Below, one piece after another: positions 12,301-24,884 of a stretch of 64,000 nt of DNA (position 1 is its first letter; every line of letters begins with the position of its first letter). A program made the translations under genes and the position numbers. The notes under the pieces are model-generated. The model made no database searches. It saw nothing but the letters and a program-made list of their open reading frames with translations, and was not told the origin of the DNA. The stretch is from Epiperipatus broadwayi (taxonomy: Eukaryota > Onychophora > Udeonychophora > Euonychophora > Peripatidae): assembly GCA_028023455.1 (NCBI GenBank), contig JAQFVV010012398.1:8206682-8270681 (forward strand). The letters run 5' to 3'.

Positions 12301-13107
12301 AGAATATGTCTAATTTTTATTTCTCTATAGCTTAATTGCTTATTTTCATGGATTACCATTAAAATTCACTAATGAGACTTAATCACATTATTAAATATAA
12401 GATAGAAACAAAGGGGATATTTTATTGACTCTAAACTATATTTGCAAACCAACTAAATATTAAAAATTTATTTACTTTCTTAATTCATTAATATTAAATA
12501 CTATAGTTGTTTACCAAAGTTTGTACAAGTAATTAGTAGCATTTCAATATTCTTAGGGAAAATAATTATATTATCAAAATCACATGTATGTCAATTTTTT
12601 AAACTTTTTCTTTGAACATTTTATACAATTGGTTTAAAAAATAATATAAATCATGAAAAAAGATATAAACAATTTAAAATATAAAAAAATAAATAAATTC
12701 ATATTAGTAAATCACAAATCTCTTTTTTGACAAGAAAATAAATTCACCTATATACATTTTAACATTTTGATTACTAGCATTATTACTAAAGTAATTTTTA
12801 TATAATTTATTTATCTATTTTATATTCATTATTACCATTGCCATTTTAATAATCATAAATAAATCTTGACCTTGCAGGTGTAAAAATAATAAGAAAAAGA
12901 ATAATAAAAAATACAAATATGAGTGAAAATAATAATAAAAAAATAGATTGAAACATTTTCTTCCACTATATTTCAAAAGATATTGCAAGGCACATTAAAT
13001 AAATAATTATGTAAATAAATATATATGTTCAACCAATTAAGATGTTTACTACCCTTTAATAATAAATAACTTAAAACTTTACAAATAGTAAAAGAAAAGT
13101 CTTTGCT
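6364..13107. other. Long A+T-rich non-coding stretch
   Basis: No recognisable gene. Small items: a 19-bp inverted repeat near 7040-7107 ('gtggcataagaatactat' with 'atagcattcttatgactac'); an (AAT)n-type microsatellite at about 7370-7402; and a strong acceptor-like tract at 10684-10704 listed separately. Short open frames here have no motif or biased composition. Confidence 0.55.
10684..10704 (+). promoter_or_regulatory. Strong splice-acceptor-like tract
   Basis: A 20-bp nearly pure pyrimidine run ends in 'ccacag', which stands out in this A+T-rich DNA. The following bases read VYNYFWYEFHSYCDAKIKFQ and then a stop, with 'aataaa' overlapping the end (10755-10760). A short terminal exon is conceivable, but no partner exon is visible and chance cannot be excluded. 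Confidence 0.25.
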
Positions 13108-13120
13108 CCCCCCCCCCCCC
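13108..13120 (+). repeat. C13 homopolymer
   Basis: Thirteen consecutive C in otherwise G+C-poor DNA. This is probably a replication-slippage site; its length should be read cautiously in an assembly. Confidence 0.9.
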
Positions 13121-13181
13121 GTTTAATGATATGAGGATTGAGCTATCCAATCCTTACTATATATATATATGTAATTGAAAA

Positions 13182-13269
13182 ATAAGTAACTGAAGCTTCT
13201 GGTGAGTTATATATATAAATAAACTCTTTAAAATTTATTTAGATAACTCATCAAAAGCCTCTGTTACTT
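13182..13269. repeat. Small inverted repeat
   Basis: 'aagtaactgaagcttctgg' plus 'tgagttat' (about 13184-13210) pairs with 'ataactcatcaaaagcctc' plus 'tgttactt' (13243-13269), with few mismatches around a TA-rich loop. It is a short foldback or MITE remnant with no coding capacity. Confidence 0.65.
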
Positions 13270-16060
13270 CTTGTTCAGTTACATATAATCTGAGGTATTT
13301 ATTATTTACATATATATATATTTCTCATTGTATGAAAGCTTGAGGAAGATTGTTGTACAATCAAAACCATTATCTTATTTGTTACATTCAATAAAGATAT
13401 TGTAATACATTAAATGGTAAAGAAATAAATATTATTGCTACTTATATAATATATACAAAGAATGAATGGCTGAAATACATTTTTCTAGATATTTAATTTA
13501 AATAAAAGTGAAATTACTATTTATTATTACAGTCAAAAAAAATCATGATGTAATATTTACATGTAGTAAACTGTTAAAAAATTGTGAGCTGAAAAACTTT
13601 CAGACTAATGCTTTTTTCAGTGCATTTTTTTTAAATGAGTGCCTTTGTTCTCACCAAAAGAAATCATTCAATATAGTCATATTAACTTTTCCTCATACTA
13701 TTTTTGTCATTAGTATATATATTTATGGAATATTTTATCATGAAGATACATTACTGAAGCTTTCTGAAGAGAAGTCCCAATGAGAGTTTTGAATAAGTAT
13801 TTTAAGGACATATTACATTCTAAAATCTAAATCACTACTCTTTGTATTTGTAAGATCTTCTTCCAAGAAATGTCTTAGTTAAATTTTTGAAAAGTATCAC
13901 TAATCATTTTTTATTTCTATTAGATGAGCAACAAAAATTCTCATCTCATTTAGGCTTTCTAATTTGATGGCCCACAAAAATATCTTTTTTTATATTTGCA
14001 GCTGAAAAATGAAGCAAGATGAGCAAATTTTTGACCATTTTTTTGTGAAATAGGGAATAATCACATAAACATGATCTAATTTCTGTCTTATTAAAAGGGG
14101 TATTTATTTCTACCTCATTTTCCAATTTTTTGCATATTTTTTTAATATGTAGTGAGAATTTTTATTGTGTAAATCCCATTCCAACAAAACATCATATGAT
14201 TCCAACTTATACAATTCTGGTTCCATTACAATTTTTTTTCCTCACCACAATTACTCCTCCTAGTGTAAGCTTTGATAATCTATAGATGATATAGGACAAT
14301 AATGAATAGGAATTTATTATGCATTATATATGACATCTACTGATTAATAAAGCTTTCACTGGATGGCACACTTATGGTAAGACAAAAAGAATATGTTGTT
14401 GAACAACATTATCAAAACTGGATTACCTGATATCTTATTGAATTTTTAACAATCCTGATTAAAAATAATGGTATTTATCATTATTAAAATATTAAGAATC
14501 TCATCATATATAGATATTGAATTGCTTTTCAGATCTCTATGACTATACAAGTAAGTTGGCTTGGTTTTTCAATCTGGTTTAATAGCTTGATAATAAAAAA
14601 AAAATACAAAAAAAATATAGCTGCAAGAGCAAAGATATATTAGATCTAAAAGGTTCATATGCACTGCTTTTAGATTTATAGATCTTCACTGATAAAATTC
14701 AAAAATAAAAACTATTCTGTCAATGTTGGATAGGATAATATTGGATAAAAATTTATTATGCACTAACATCTGGTATCTATTGAGTAGTAACAGAAAAAGA
14801 ATTTGCCACTTACATCATATTCACAAATAAAATAAGAATATTTAATATTAGTTGTTGCATACAAGTATCAATGCGATTATTTTGAGATCTTTACATATGT
14901 CATAATTATGATAAATGTGCTGTTTTATTGAAGCAGTTTCCAAAATATCCCATGACACTTTTGTCAAACTGTCATAAGCAATAGAAACAGAAGACATTAT
15001 ATTCCACTTATATAGAAGATATAACTTTGGTTTTTAATGCTTTGTTGAAGTTATGCTTTGATAAGATGAAGTTGAATGATTTGTGACCTAAAATTACAGA
15101 TCATTTGTTTCAGAATATGATAAAAAATTTCTTTCTATTTTATTTGCCCTTATTCTCTTCAATTTTATTGTCAGTTTCCTCATATACAAGTCTTAAAGAT
15201 ATTGGAGGTCATTTACAATGAGACATTGGTCCATAGAAAATTGCAGATTGGGTAAATGATTTTTTTTTAGATTTTTATTTGTAAGAACCCAAATGTTAGA
15301 CGAATAACAGTCTATGCAATAGTCTTTAGGTTCTCTCCATATCATGGACACTATAAATAACCTGGAATTACTTTTATTATTTTATCAATTTATTAGTTTC
15401 ACATGACAGACTGCACAAGAAGGTAGCTTTCACATTTTTGGCTTCCAATTTCATTTCCAAGTTGATGCTTGCAGGTTGTCTTTATTAAGGGCAAGATTTT
15501 GTGCCTATGACTTAAAATTATAAATTCTGTACAAATGGAATAAAAGTTTTTAGTTTAAAGTACATGCACTGGTGGACACTTTCAAAAGTAAATAAATATG
15601 AGTAACTTAAAAGATATGATCATTTGATATGTTTTACATAACAAAGTAAATTGCCTCAGTCAATTTTTAAAACTTTATAAGCAGATTGAACTTAAATCAA
15701 CAAATTTAAATAAACACAAGCATTTGAATCTGAAAAATAAATAAATAAAAGAGTACAAATGTAAATGTCCTATTTAATATTTAAAATTCACTATCTTTTT
15801 AACTATTATACATTATTCCTTACATTTCCAGCAAATAATAAATTACTTCAATTCTTGTTAAATTAAATGGAAATGGAATTATAGCTAGGAACCTTTCCCA
15901 GTTTGATGAGATTAATAACGCTCTTTTAAATTTAAAAAAAGCAAAATCTATAACCCTAATGAGCTTCTTGAAAAGTTTCAAATTAAAATAGTGAGCTATC
16001 AATTTGGCCACTATTTAATTTTTTTAAAGAAGATTTGAATCCATAAAATTATTCAGAAAA
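13270..16060. other. A+T-rich non-coding stretch
   Basis: No gene is recognised. The frame at 13508-13783 opens on GTG and has no motif. Two passages sharing 'atttattatgca' and similar flanks (near 14311 and 14747) hint at an eroded duplication or old transposon, but nothing could be named. Confidence 0.45.
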
Positions 16061-16426
16061 GTGGTTTATTATTCTAATTTAAAAAGTAAAAGGGTTAAAA
16101 AGATTACCATTAATTTTCTTGAAATATTAGAATTTCCTATTACAACAAAAATACTTTTAATTTTTTATTCGTTAGCAGAAATTGATTGTTGTTTTAGAAA
16201 ATTCATAGACACTTTAGACATGACATTTGTTGAAAAGAAAATGCAAAATAAATTTCATGATTTAAGATGTGATTATTACAAAAAAATCAAGTCAGATGTC
16301 ACATGGCCTAATTTAACAAACTTGTGTTTACAAATTTTATATATAGAGCTAAAAAACAAACTCTTAACAAGCTTTGTAGAATGCAGCCAACCTCAGACCA
16401 GTTTCTACTACTGGCATCCTCAGTGA
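16061..16426 (+). CDS. Unidentified 121-codon open frame
   Basis: This is the longest open frame in the window. In such A+T-rich DNA, where stops are frequent, a frame this long is mildly surprising but not decisive. It opens on GTG; the first ATG is at residue 54 (MTFVEKKMQNKFHDLRCDYY). The product would be Lys/Leu/Ile-rich with a DLRCDYYKKIK stretch and no signal peptide or family motif that I recognise. The last 13 or so codons run into the left arm of the foldback element at 16387, so at least the C-terminus is transposon-derived. It could be a degraded transposase exon, a captured coding scrap or chance. No function is assigned. Confidence 0.2.
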   Translation: MVYYSNLKSKRVKKITINFLEILEFPITTKILLIFYSLAEIDCCFRKFIDTLDMTFVEKKMQNKFHDLRCDYYKKIKSDVTWPNLTNLCLQILYIELKNKLLTSFVECSQPQTSFYYWHPQ

Positions 16427-16752
16427 GGTGCTAGGACAATAATTAGATTAAAAATACCAGGACAATTCCAGCACTTTATCTTTTTTTTAATTTTTTGCTA
16501 TTATGGCTTTGGCAATTTTATATTGTTAAAGCTATTAATATATGGTGTATCTGAACTTAGTTCAGTCCCATATGGCTATTTAATTTAGATAGCTGAATTG
16601 GAAGACATATAGATGTCTGAAAATTTCAGATGTTCTATTTAATAGTTATACATTAGATAAAGTGCTGGTCTTGTTCTGGTATTTTTAATCTAATGATTGA
16701 ATATCCTAGCACCTCACTGAGGACACCAGTAGCAGAAACCAGTCTGAGGTTG
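16387..16752. repeat. Foldback element, ~95-bp arms
   Basis: The arms at 16387-16482 and 16656-16752 are inverted copies: 'caacctcagaccagtttct' with 'gaaaccagtctgaggttg', 'cctcagtgaggtgctagga' with its complement, and 'agattaaaaataccagga' with 'ctggtatttttaatct'. The loop is about 170 bp and A+T-rich. Non-coding, MITE-like. Confidence 0.85.
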
Positions 16753-18788
16753 GGGGTGTGATTATATATTGTTTTTAAAATTTAGTTAATTTTTGATTCA
16801 TTGATTTGAGAAAGTTTAATGGTAGCATAACACAAATTTATTCATATTATACAGCTTCTGCATTATGGTATAAAAGAGAGCGTTATTGTTTGATTATTCA
16901 TAAAAAATGTGGGGCATTTTTAATGAAAAGTTGTGTTAGATAGAAATGTATATTAGTTCAAATACTAATTATGTGTATTGTTTGTATTATTTCTGTTAAA
17001 AGGATAATAAAAGTTTTAGTAGCCTTAAAATATTAATTTCTAATTATTTATATATATATAAGCAAATAACTATTTTCAAGTTTCAAGTTTTTGGCTTTTT
17101 ATCAATGCATCTCTCATCTCAATTACACCAATGTCCCAACATATTATTTAGAAATAAATTATTTAACATTTTTATATTGATATTTCAGATTATAAGAGGA
17201 AATATACTACTAAAAATATAGGAAGAGAATACAATGAATAAATTAATATTCAACATAAGTATAAAATAAGATATGGAAATAAAATGAATTCTGAATAAAT
17301 ATTTGATAGTACAGATACAATAAGTACTAAAAAGAATGAATGAATAAATATTCTATAAAAATATATAAAGATAAACATAGAATGGATGGATGAATGAATA
17401 AATACATTCTTAATTATAAGATAAATAAATAAAATAGAAAAGAGACTAATATTAGATAGTCCATAAGGTTTTCATCTTATTAGGAGCTTTCATTTTCATG
17501 CTGTAAATTTCTATTCACAATTATTTATTACTAAATTTTGTTGTTGGAAAAAGTAAAAGATGAAAAGCAGTTACAATGAAACTTTCACATCTGATATTTA
17601 TTGTTCTAAAACTCCTGATGGATAATTCTGACAAAAAGGCTTCCAAAGCCTATATAAATAAATACATTTAAAGCACACATACACACATTATAAAATCAAA
17701 TAATAAATACATCCTTTCAAAATTATTTACTTATTGTATTAAAATAAAGTTTTGTTCATATCTGGAATAAATTTAAATTTGACTCATAATAATAATACTT
17801 GTTAAATAACCCATGTTTATAAGATCTGAGAAAATAAGTATAAATAATCATTTCATAATTTTAAGATTTCTGACAAAAATGGGCAGTATGAAACATAATA
17901 TGTATACAGTCTGTATGTTATAATTTACTAATCAGGATAAAATATACATTAATAATTAACAAATTCAGAAAATGCTTTTGTATTTAAAAATCAAAACAAA
18001 GATTTGTAGAAGCATTATTATAAGTATGTGTGTGTATGTAAAAGTTTGTTAATCTTAAAATATATTGGCAATTTGCATTAAGAATTTTAATAACTAAATT
18101 TCATTTAGATCACTAACATTCAAACTTTCAAGGATAATTTAAACTTTAAGTGAGTATCATAGTTAAAATAATTTATTATTTAAGGTTTAAGTTTTAGAAA
18201 TTGTGCATTAGATGTCAACAATAATTATTATATCGAGAAAATAAGGAGAGTTTTTAAAAATATAACTATTTTTAGAAAAAACAAACAATCAGTTATGTGC
18301 TTGCACAATTTTTTTCCCCCAATATTGATCAAAAATACATTTATTTGCTTATGAGATATTTTTGACAAAATTATTAATTATTCATTTTTAAATATGTAAG
18401 TGATGTTTTTACCTATCTTTTTATTAGTTGTATTTTTAGGAAAAAATGAACGTATTGAAAATATGGTGGAGCTACAATATTTACTATATTTTGTTCCAAG
18501 ATCTCACAGACATTGTATGCTTCTTATGATAGCTTGAGTTTTGCTGATAAACTTTAATTACAATAGAATATGTATTACATGCTGAACAGCCAATATATAT
18601 TATTTGATGCATACACATATAGATCACAGATATTTCTGATGCACAATATGCATTTATAAATTAAAATTATAGTTTTAACAATTTTTAAAAATAAATAATA
18701 AGGTTGAATTTTATATATTGGACTATTTTCATTATCTAATATTTATTTAAATATTCCAAATGCATTCAACTGTGCTATTGCACATAGG
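16753..18788. other. A+T-rich non-coding stretch
   Basis: Only low-complexity TAAATAAA-type sequence and small CA/TG runs. No gene or RNA is recognised. Confidence 0.6.
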
Positions 18789-19025
18789 TCAGTATATGCA
18801 CACTATTTTGAGAGCTATTTTCTCCTCTCTTCTTCAAGTGTTGCTAGCCTGACCAGTGAGAGTCTAGCAAGGGAATCAAACCTGGAACCTTAGATTCATG
18901 AATGTTGAATCCTAAGGTAATACTCAGTTTATTTGATTCTCATTTTGTATTGTCACAGGTCAGGCCAGCAACACCTGAAGCAGAGAGAAAAATAATACCT
19001 TTTATAATGTTGTGCATATATGAAT
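18789..19025. repeat. Foldback element with tRNA-like internal box
   Basis: The arms at 18789-18854 and 18958-19025 are inverted copies: 'tcaagtgttgctagcctgacc' type sequence pairs with 'ggtcaggccagcaacacctga', and outward 'tatatgcacac' pairs with 'gtgcatata'. The loop contains 'gggaatcaaacctggaacc'. Its complement includes GGTTTGATTCC, one step from the tRNA/SINE B-box consensus. A tRNA-derived SINE origin, followed by inverted duplication, is possible but unproven. Confidence 0.7.
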
Positions 19026-20068
19026 CTACTAACATTTGAAGGCATATGAAATATTTAAATAAAGTTAAATTTTTCTAAAGATATTCAATACATATATTAG
19101 ATTATGGAAATAGACCAATACATAAAATACAACTAAAATACTATTAACACAAACTTTCAGGAGAACACCAAATAATAAAATAGTTATTACTATTAAATTT
19201 AAGAAGGTTATTAAATTCACATTTACTTAAAAATAAAAAATAATTTATCCTTATTTTTTAAAATAAAGTGAATAGTGAAGTGTCAGATTTTCACTGAAAT
19301 TAAATACAATCTGGATATCTTTTTCTTGGATATTTTTTCCTTAATAAAAATGTTATTATAGTCTCTTATTAATTGACTATGACTTTTCTAATAGTTGTGA
19401 TGTTTTTAAATACATATTGACTTCAGAATCAGTACAGTCATCCCTGTTTGTTATTACATGTTTGAAATTCTTGGCTAAATTTTTTAATTTTTAATGCCTT
19501 TGATGTAGTACAAAAAATATAATTTTTGTCTATTATTACTAAATTGATAACTTTCATTTTATCACTTTAAAAAGATACTTTATAAATTTTCTTAAATTTC
19601 ATAAAACTTTTAATTTACATTTGTAAAACACTTTATTACAAGAAATACTTCACATAAAACTTACAAAGATAGAAATAGTAAAGTACAAAAAGTTCTTCTT
19701 AAGAAATATTAATACACATGAGTGGATTTGCTGATCTCAAAACAAAATTGATTGCTATCATATCATAAAGCTTATTAAATTCTCAAGCTTTAATGTTTTT
19801 ATTTTGTGTGTACACCTGGGTCTCGTTTTATGTGGATTATTTTAATGCGATTTTGAAGTTATGCAATTCATGTTTCTTCTTAATATCTTTCATATTTCAC
19901 TATATTTATTAGGTATCAAGAAATTTAAATTATTAATAACTTCTTTTAATTTGAAATTTTTTTTTTCAAAAATATAATGTTATATTAGCAGATAACATGA
20001 ATATGGCCTTAAGCTATATTTAGAATCTTAGCTTCTATGTAAATAACCTACTTATACTAATGAGTAAA

Positions 20069-20094
20069 TAATAATAATAATAATAATAATAATA
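20069..20094 (+). repeat. (AAT)n microsatellite
   Basis: About nine AAT units inside Tigger-like copy 1. Confidence 0.85.
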
Positions 20095-20465
20095 GATTTA
20101 TACTTACATATAAAAATATCGCAATAAATATTCAAAAATTTTAAACTTTTAAAATGTATTTAGTTAGATATTACAGAAATAAATAATCATAGATTTTTAT
20201 AATAAATAACGAAGACTTTATTGATTTTATAAACTGGAAATAATCTTTCTAATGATAATGTATAATCTTTTTGTTTTGATTGCGATCTCATTTTTTTAAT
20301 ATAGAAACAAAATGTGAATATTTAAAATTTATTTCAGTAGTAAAAATCAGCTAATCATAGATTTTAGATTCATGTGTGAGACAAAGACAAACATCAAAAA
20401 ATGCTGAAATCTGAGTTTCCTGCAATAAATAACCTCTTAAATTACAATGAGAGCTAAATAGTTAT

Positions 20466-20651
20466 ATGTCTGAATATCGTGAGCTTTATAAACCATTAGT
20501 AAAATCATCATCTCAAAGTTTAATCACTGACTACATTGTCAACAGAAAACCATTAACACAGCACAAGACGAAAGTGGTGCTAGTTGTACTTCCACTTGTG
20601 ACGAATCTGATTTCTTACCAGTTTACAAATGAACTGCATATCATCAAATAG
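20466..20651 (+). pseudogene. C-terminal transposase remnant in Tigger-like copy 1
   Basis: The frame contains SSSQSLITDYIVNRKPLTQ. A tail of this kind, with an I-T-x-(Y/F)-(F/I) motif, is common at the C-terminus of pogo/Tigger transposases. RKPLTQ recurs in copies 2 and 3. Compared with those copies, copy 1 lacks one base near 20570, so the original ending (ESDFLPV-K-stop, as in copy 2) is continued in another frame. The DDE catalytic domain is absent from the element. Confidence 0.5.
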
Positions 20652-20965
20652 TGATAGTGATTAAAATATGTATGAAAAAATGCAAACTTAAATACTGTAG
20701 TTAATAAAAAAAAGTAAAAAAAGTTTGTCTTATATCATTTTTTTTTCAAATATTTGATATTTTTTATTAGTCATACTTTATTTTCTTATTTTTTCATGTT
20801 AATTTTAAAGCAATTTTTTCTTGTTGCTTTGCTTTTATGCCATTTCTGAAAGTTACAGAACCTATCTCCCATTTTTCAAGGTAAGTTAAGTCTATTTTTG
20901 TGTGATTTTTTTTAATGTTGGTTTTCTGTGGAACCTATCTACCACATAAAATGAGACCCAGTGTA

Positions 20966-23900
20966 TATATATTTTTGGGAAATAACACAAAATTGAAATA
21001 GGATATATTGATACAGTATACATTGTGGGTTCATTTAATTAAAAATATAAAATGAATAACTTTATTACTGATTTTCTTTATTTTTAATTAGAAAATTGAA
21101 TTTTAATAATTATAAGACTTAATATATGCTTTTAACCCACTTGCATTCTAATACTTTTTATTATTCCATCTGGTGAGAGTTTTTGGAAATGCTCAAACTT
21201 TCTGTTCATATAAAATCTTTATTTTATACTAAAATTCAATAAATTAGATTTGATTTCTTTTTAGTTTTATAAATAAATAATATTCCAAAGAATTATATTT
21301 AACTATTTTAAATATTTAAAAAGTGACCTGTAAATATGACAATATCATCAGACAGATGTTTATATTAATATTTTTTCAGAAAACTTAAATTCTTTTTTAT
21401 TTTTTTATTTTTTTTGAATGTGAATAAACAAGGATAGATTTGTAATAATTCTACTTTAAAATCTGATATTTTCTTATAAAAATTACAATATTTAAATTTT
21501 TTTTAACATGAAGTCAATTCTGACAGATGATGACATAATAGACACTATTGGGTTTTTTAATATTATGGTCAAGTTTTTTTTTTTTCTTAAAATAAAACAT
21601 AAATAAATAAATTGAAAATTTACCTATGTATTTCTTCATAATAATCAACCAATTAGTGTGTAAAAAGAATCAAAACTACTTTATAAATAGCAAAAAATAT
21701 TTCATTATTAAACTTTAAAATCTTCATATGAAAACCTGACCAGAATAATGTGATTTACCTCTGGATGTTTCCAATTGTAAAAGAACAATGGAGAGGTTTA
21801 CATTCTACATTATGATGACCTCTTTAGATATTTTTTTCAACTTTACAATCAGTAAAAGCATTATGTTAAATCTACTTTTTTTTAAAAAAAAAAGTTAGTC
21901 ATTATCACTTAGGATAACATTAATGCTACAATCTAAAATCACAGAATATTCTGAGGAAGCTTTCAACAATTTTCAATGAAAATAAGGATTTATAAGATAA
22001 TAAAATTTAATCAAAACTTAAAGTTTTCATTGAGAAGTTTTTTTATTATATACTGTAACTGATTCCATGTAATGATGTTATAATAAAGGAACAAATGGGT
22101 TTATTACAGAGAGATGAATCTCTGTATATACAGAGTAAGGCAGAGGATAAAAGACACTCTCTTTCAGGATCTGCTCCTTTATGAGTCTCTTTAATAAAAT
22201 TTTAAAATAAATTACACTGATATGCAGATGTATATCTAAGATTAGCAATGCCAATATCTTGGGATTGATTTTCTACAATAATATCTAAAGTATAAAGTAA
22301 ATATTAATAAATCAATTTTCTATATTTACATATTTTAACAAGGCTAGCAAGTAGTTATAAATTCTTATGTTGCATTAATTAGAGTGAACAATTGTCTCAA
22401 TGTTTTAATAAATATAATAATTACTATTCTCAAAATCATTAACCTCAAGAATTATAAAAATGATTTATTATTGATATAACCAAATAGAAAAGGAATTTTA
22501 CTGACTCTATTCATATTTCAAATGAATAAAATGTTGCTTTGAAAATTACACTAGTGACTAAAATGAAGAATAATATTTATTTTAAGCAATATATAATAAA
22601 TTATAGATTATGTAATCAAATATTATTTTTTTACTATATGTAAATGATGAATCTTAATTAATGACAAATGAATTGGATAATTAAAAATATACAATTACTT
22701 TTATTAACAATAAAGTATAAATATTTAAAAAAAGTATAAGCATAATAACAATAATGATAAGTTATCTAAAAAATAATAAATAATATTGTAATATTTATAT
22801 TTAATAAATACTGGCTACTGTATTGATAAAGACATATGTGATATATAGGAACATAATGCTATAACAAAAACATTTCTTTGAGAAGGTTGCATAGCATTTA
22901 ACTTAAGGACTTAAGTATTAACAATATGTTTATTTTACTGTATCCTTAATTAAAGTTAAAGAAACCTTTTCTTACAGGTACTAAATGCATAAACTAAATT
23001 CTTTTGCAAAAAAATCAGAGTACTAACCCAATTTATATATCTTATTCTTATAAAAGTATAATGTTTATCTCATAATATGCTTATCAAGTTTATAATATGA
23101 TTAATATTACAATAAAATATTGTAAAGAATTTGCCTTGGGTAAAAAATAATATTTATATGTTTATCAGTGACACAAGTGTAATTAAATATCTAATCTTTA
23201 TAGACTTGTATAAGTACTTCTTTAGTTAAAAAGATAAGAAGGGTAATCTTAACAATTATTTGAATGTATACTCTAGACATCTTTATTACATAAAACATAA
23301 GATAATATCAAGTGATCAATAAAACATATAAAATATTAAATATTATCTTGGCTATAAATGATTTTAAATTAAGTTAAAGTCTAGTCCTAATTAATCTCCA
23401 AAATATAAACAAATTACTAACACACATTTCTAACAAATTACTCTCATAAATATAATAGGTTACCTGTATCTTCTTTATCATATCTTTCTTCTTTGAAAAC
23501 TTTTGTAGAACAATAAAACTTTAAATATTATAAAATTAAATAAATTCAATAATTATATTATATTGTTTCAAATATAATTCTTAGTCTTTAAAAGCATCCA
23601 AGAAGTAAGTATCCAGGTGCAATCCTTTACAAATTCACAATTTTAAATTATTGACATTTTAATATTGAAGAAATCCTAATGCACAAGTTTAATAACACTT
23701 AATCTTTATAGAAAATGTTTAAGAATGATGGCTGAGTTTGCTTGTACAAATTCATTAATGATCAGTTTTCAAACAACATTTGACTAGCTTATACTTATTT
23801 ATGTTATATTCTTAAGTAGTAAATGCAGCAATGAATCATTTAAGGCATAGTTTTCATTGATCATAAAATCTCTAAACCTATTTCTAAAGACAAAATATTG

Positions 23901-24642
23901 ATGAATATAAATCTGTTTATTAACAATAATTTTTATAATAATTATCCATAAATTTAGATTATTATAGTCATTATAGTATTAAGTAGTATTTAATCTACGC
24001 ATGCAAAACTCATCAGAAACTTTATGTTGATATAACAAATATAAATTTCAAGCCAATAATTTTTGGTTTGGAGAAGAGACATTAAATAATGCAGATCAAA
24101 TAAAATGTAACATTCCATGAAGCACTCTTAAAATTTTCATAGTTTAAATCCAAATATTTGATTTTCATTTCTTTTAAATTCATTATTGAATGATATACAT
24201 TGTTAGATCTTTAGTTCTCCATTTAAAACAATGTTGCAAAACATTTGCCTTTAAAAAGGCAAATGTTCAGTTGGCTATTTACTCAGACATCATTTTCATT
24301 ACAGATGCCAAAATGGCTAATTTTGAAATCCTATGCAGTAATTCTGCGCAACAATTTACTAATAGACTAAACAATTTTTTAACACTTACATGTAATTATA
24401 GGTTCCTAACATATGATTAATCAGATCATAAATTTTATCCAAAATACCTCACTTTTTTAGATTTTTATGGGAATATTCTGGCACTGATGCTAGGAAACAG
24501 TGGGAAGCAAGTGATATTTTAGAAATATTCTAAGACTATAGCACCAGAATTTGTGATAATTTAATTTGTTTTTCATTTTTAGACAAATATTATTTCAAAA
24601 TAGTAAAATATCAAATTACATTAATTAATGATTAAAATACTT
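20966..24642. other. A+T-rich non-coding stretch
   Basis: No gene is recognised. A 76-codon ATG frame at 24190-24420 contains the perfect palindrome 'tttgcctttaaaaaggcaaa' and no family motif, so it is not called. Confidence 0.5.
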
Positions 24643-24872
24643 AAGTGGAGTTGGACTGGACATATTACTAAAAGAGATGATAATAGATGGACAATTGACA
24701 TCTTAAACTGGATTTCAAGAGATTGTAAAGACCCAGAAAGAGACCACATGTGAGATGGATGGATGAAATAAGAAAGTGTGCAGGGGTGATGTGGAGAAGA
24801 GAAGCTAAAGATTGGAGAAGATGGATTGAACTTGGAGAGACCTTCATCCTGCAGTGGATTGATAATGGTTGA
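24643..24872 (+). pseudogene. RTE-type LINE, 3' end (C-terminus of ORF2), frameshifted
   Basis: Reading starts KWSWTGHITKRDDNRWTIDI and continues LNWISRDCK. After a frameshift around 24735-24755 it resumes as RWMDEIRKCAGVMW, then ELGETFILQWIDNG and a stop at 24870-24872. The pattern W-GHI-R-D-RW ... PRD-KR ... RW-DEI-K-AG--W ... GE-F--QW-D-G is the conserved C-terminus of RTE-type non-LTR retrotransposon ORF2 proteins. The stop is followed by a TGA/ATG-rich tail, which is also typical of RTE elements. It is 5'-truncated and inactive. The minus-strand LINE at 53-59 kb breaks off at nearly the point in the protein where this fragment begins. Confidence 0.8.
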
Positions 24873-24884
24873 TGATGATGATGT
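24870..24884 (+). repeat. TGA/GATG 3' tail of the LINE
   Basis: 'tgatgatgatgatgt' directly follows or overlaps the stop codon. Short-repeat tails instead of poly(A) are characteristic of RTE elements. Confidence 0.65.

Larger units (their letters stand above)
19813..20963 (+). mobile_element. Tigger/pogo-like DNA transposon relic, copy 1 (1151 bp)
   Basis: Terminal inverted repeats 'cacctgggtctcgttttatg' and 'cataaaatgagacccagtg' are flanked by TA on both sides, the target-site signature of the Tc1/mariner-pogo-Tigger group. Two more copies lie at 39225-40164 and 55358-56243. The interior keeps a degraded C-terminal transposase piece on the plus strand (20466-20651). CpG positions in the termini have become TpG/CpA compared with copy 2, so this copy looks older. 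It is non-autonomous. The superfamily call rests on TIR style and TA duplication and has not been checked by database search. Confidence 0.72.
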
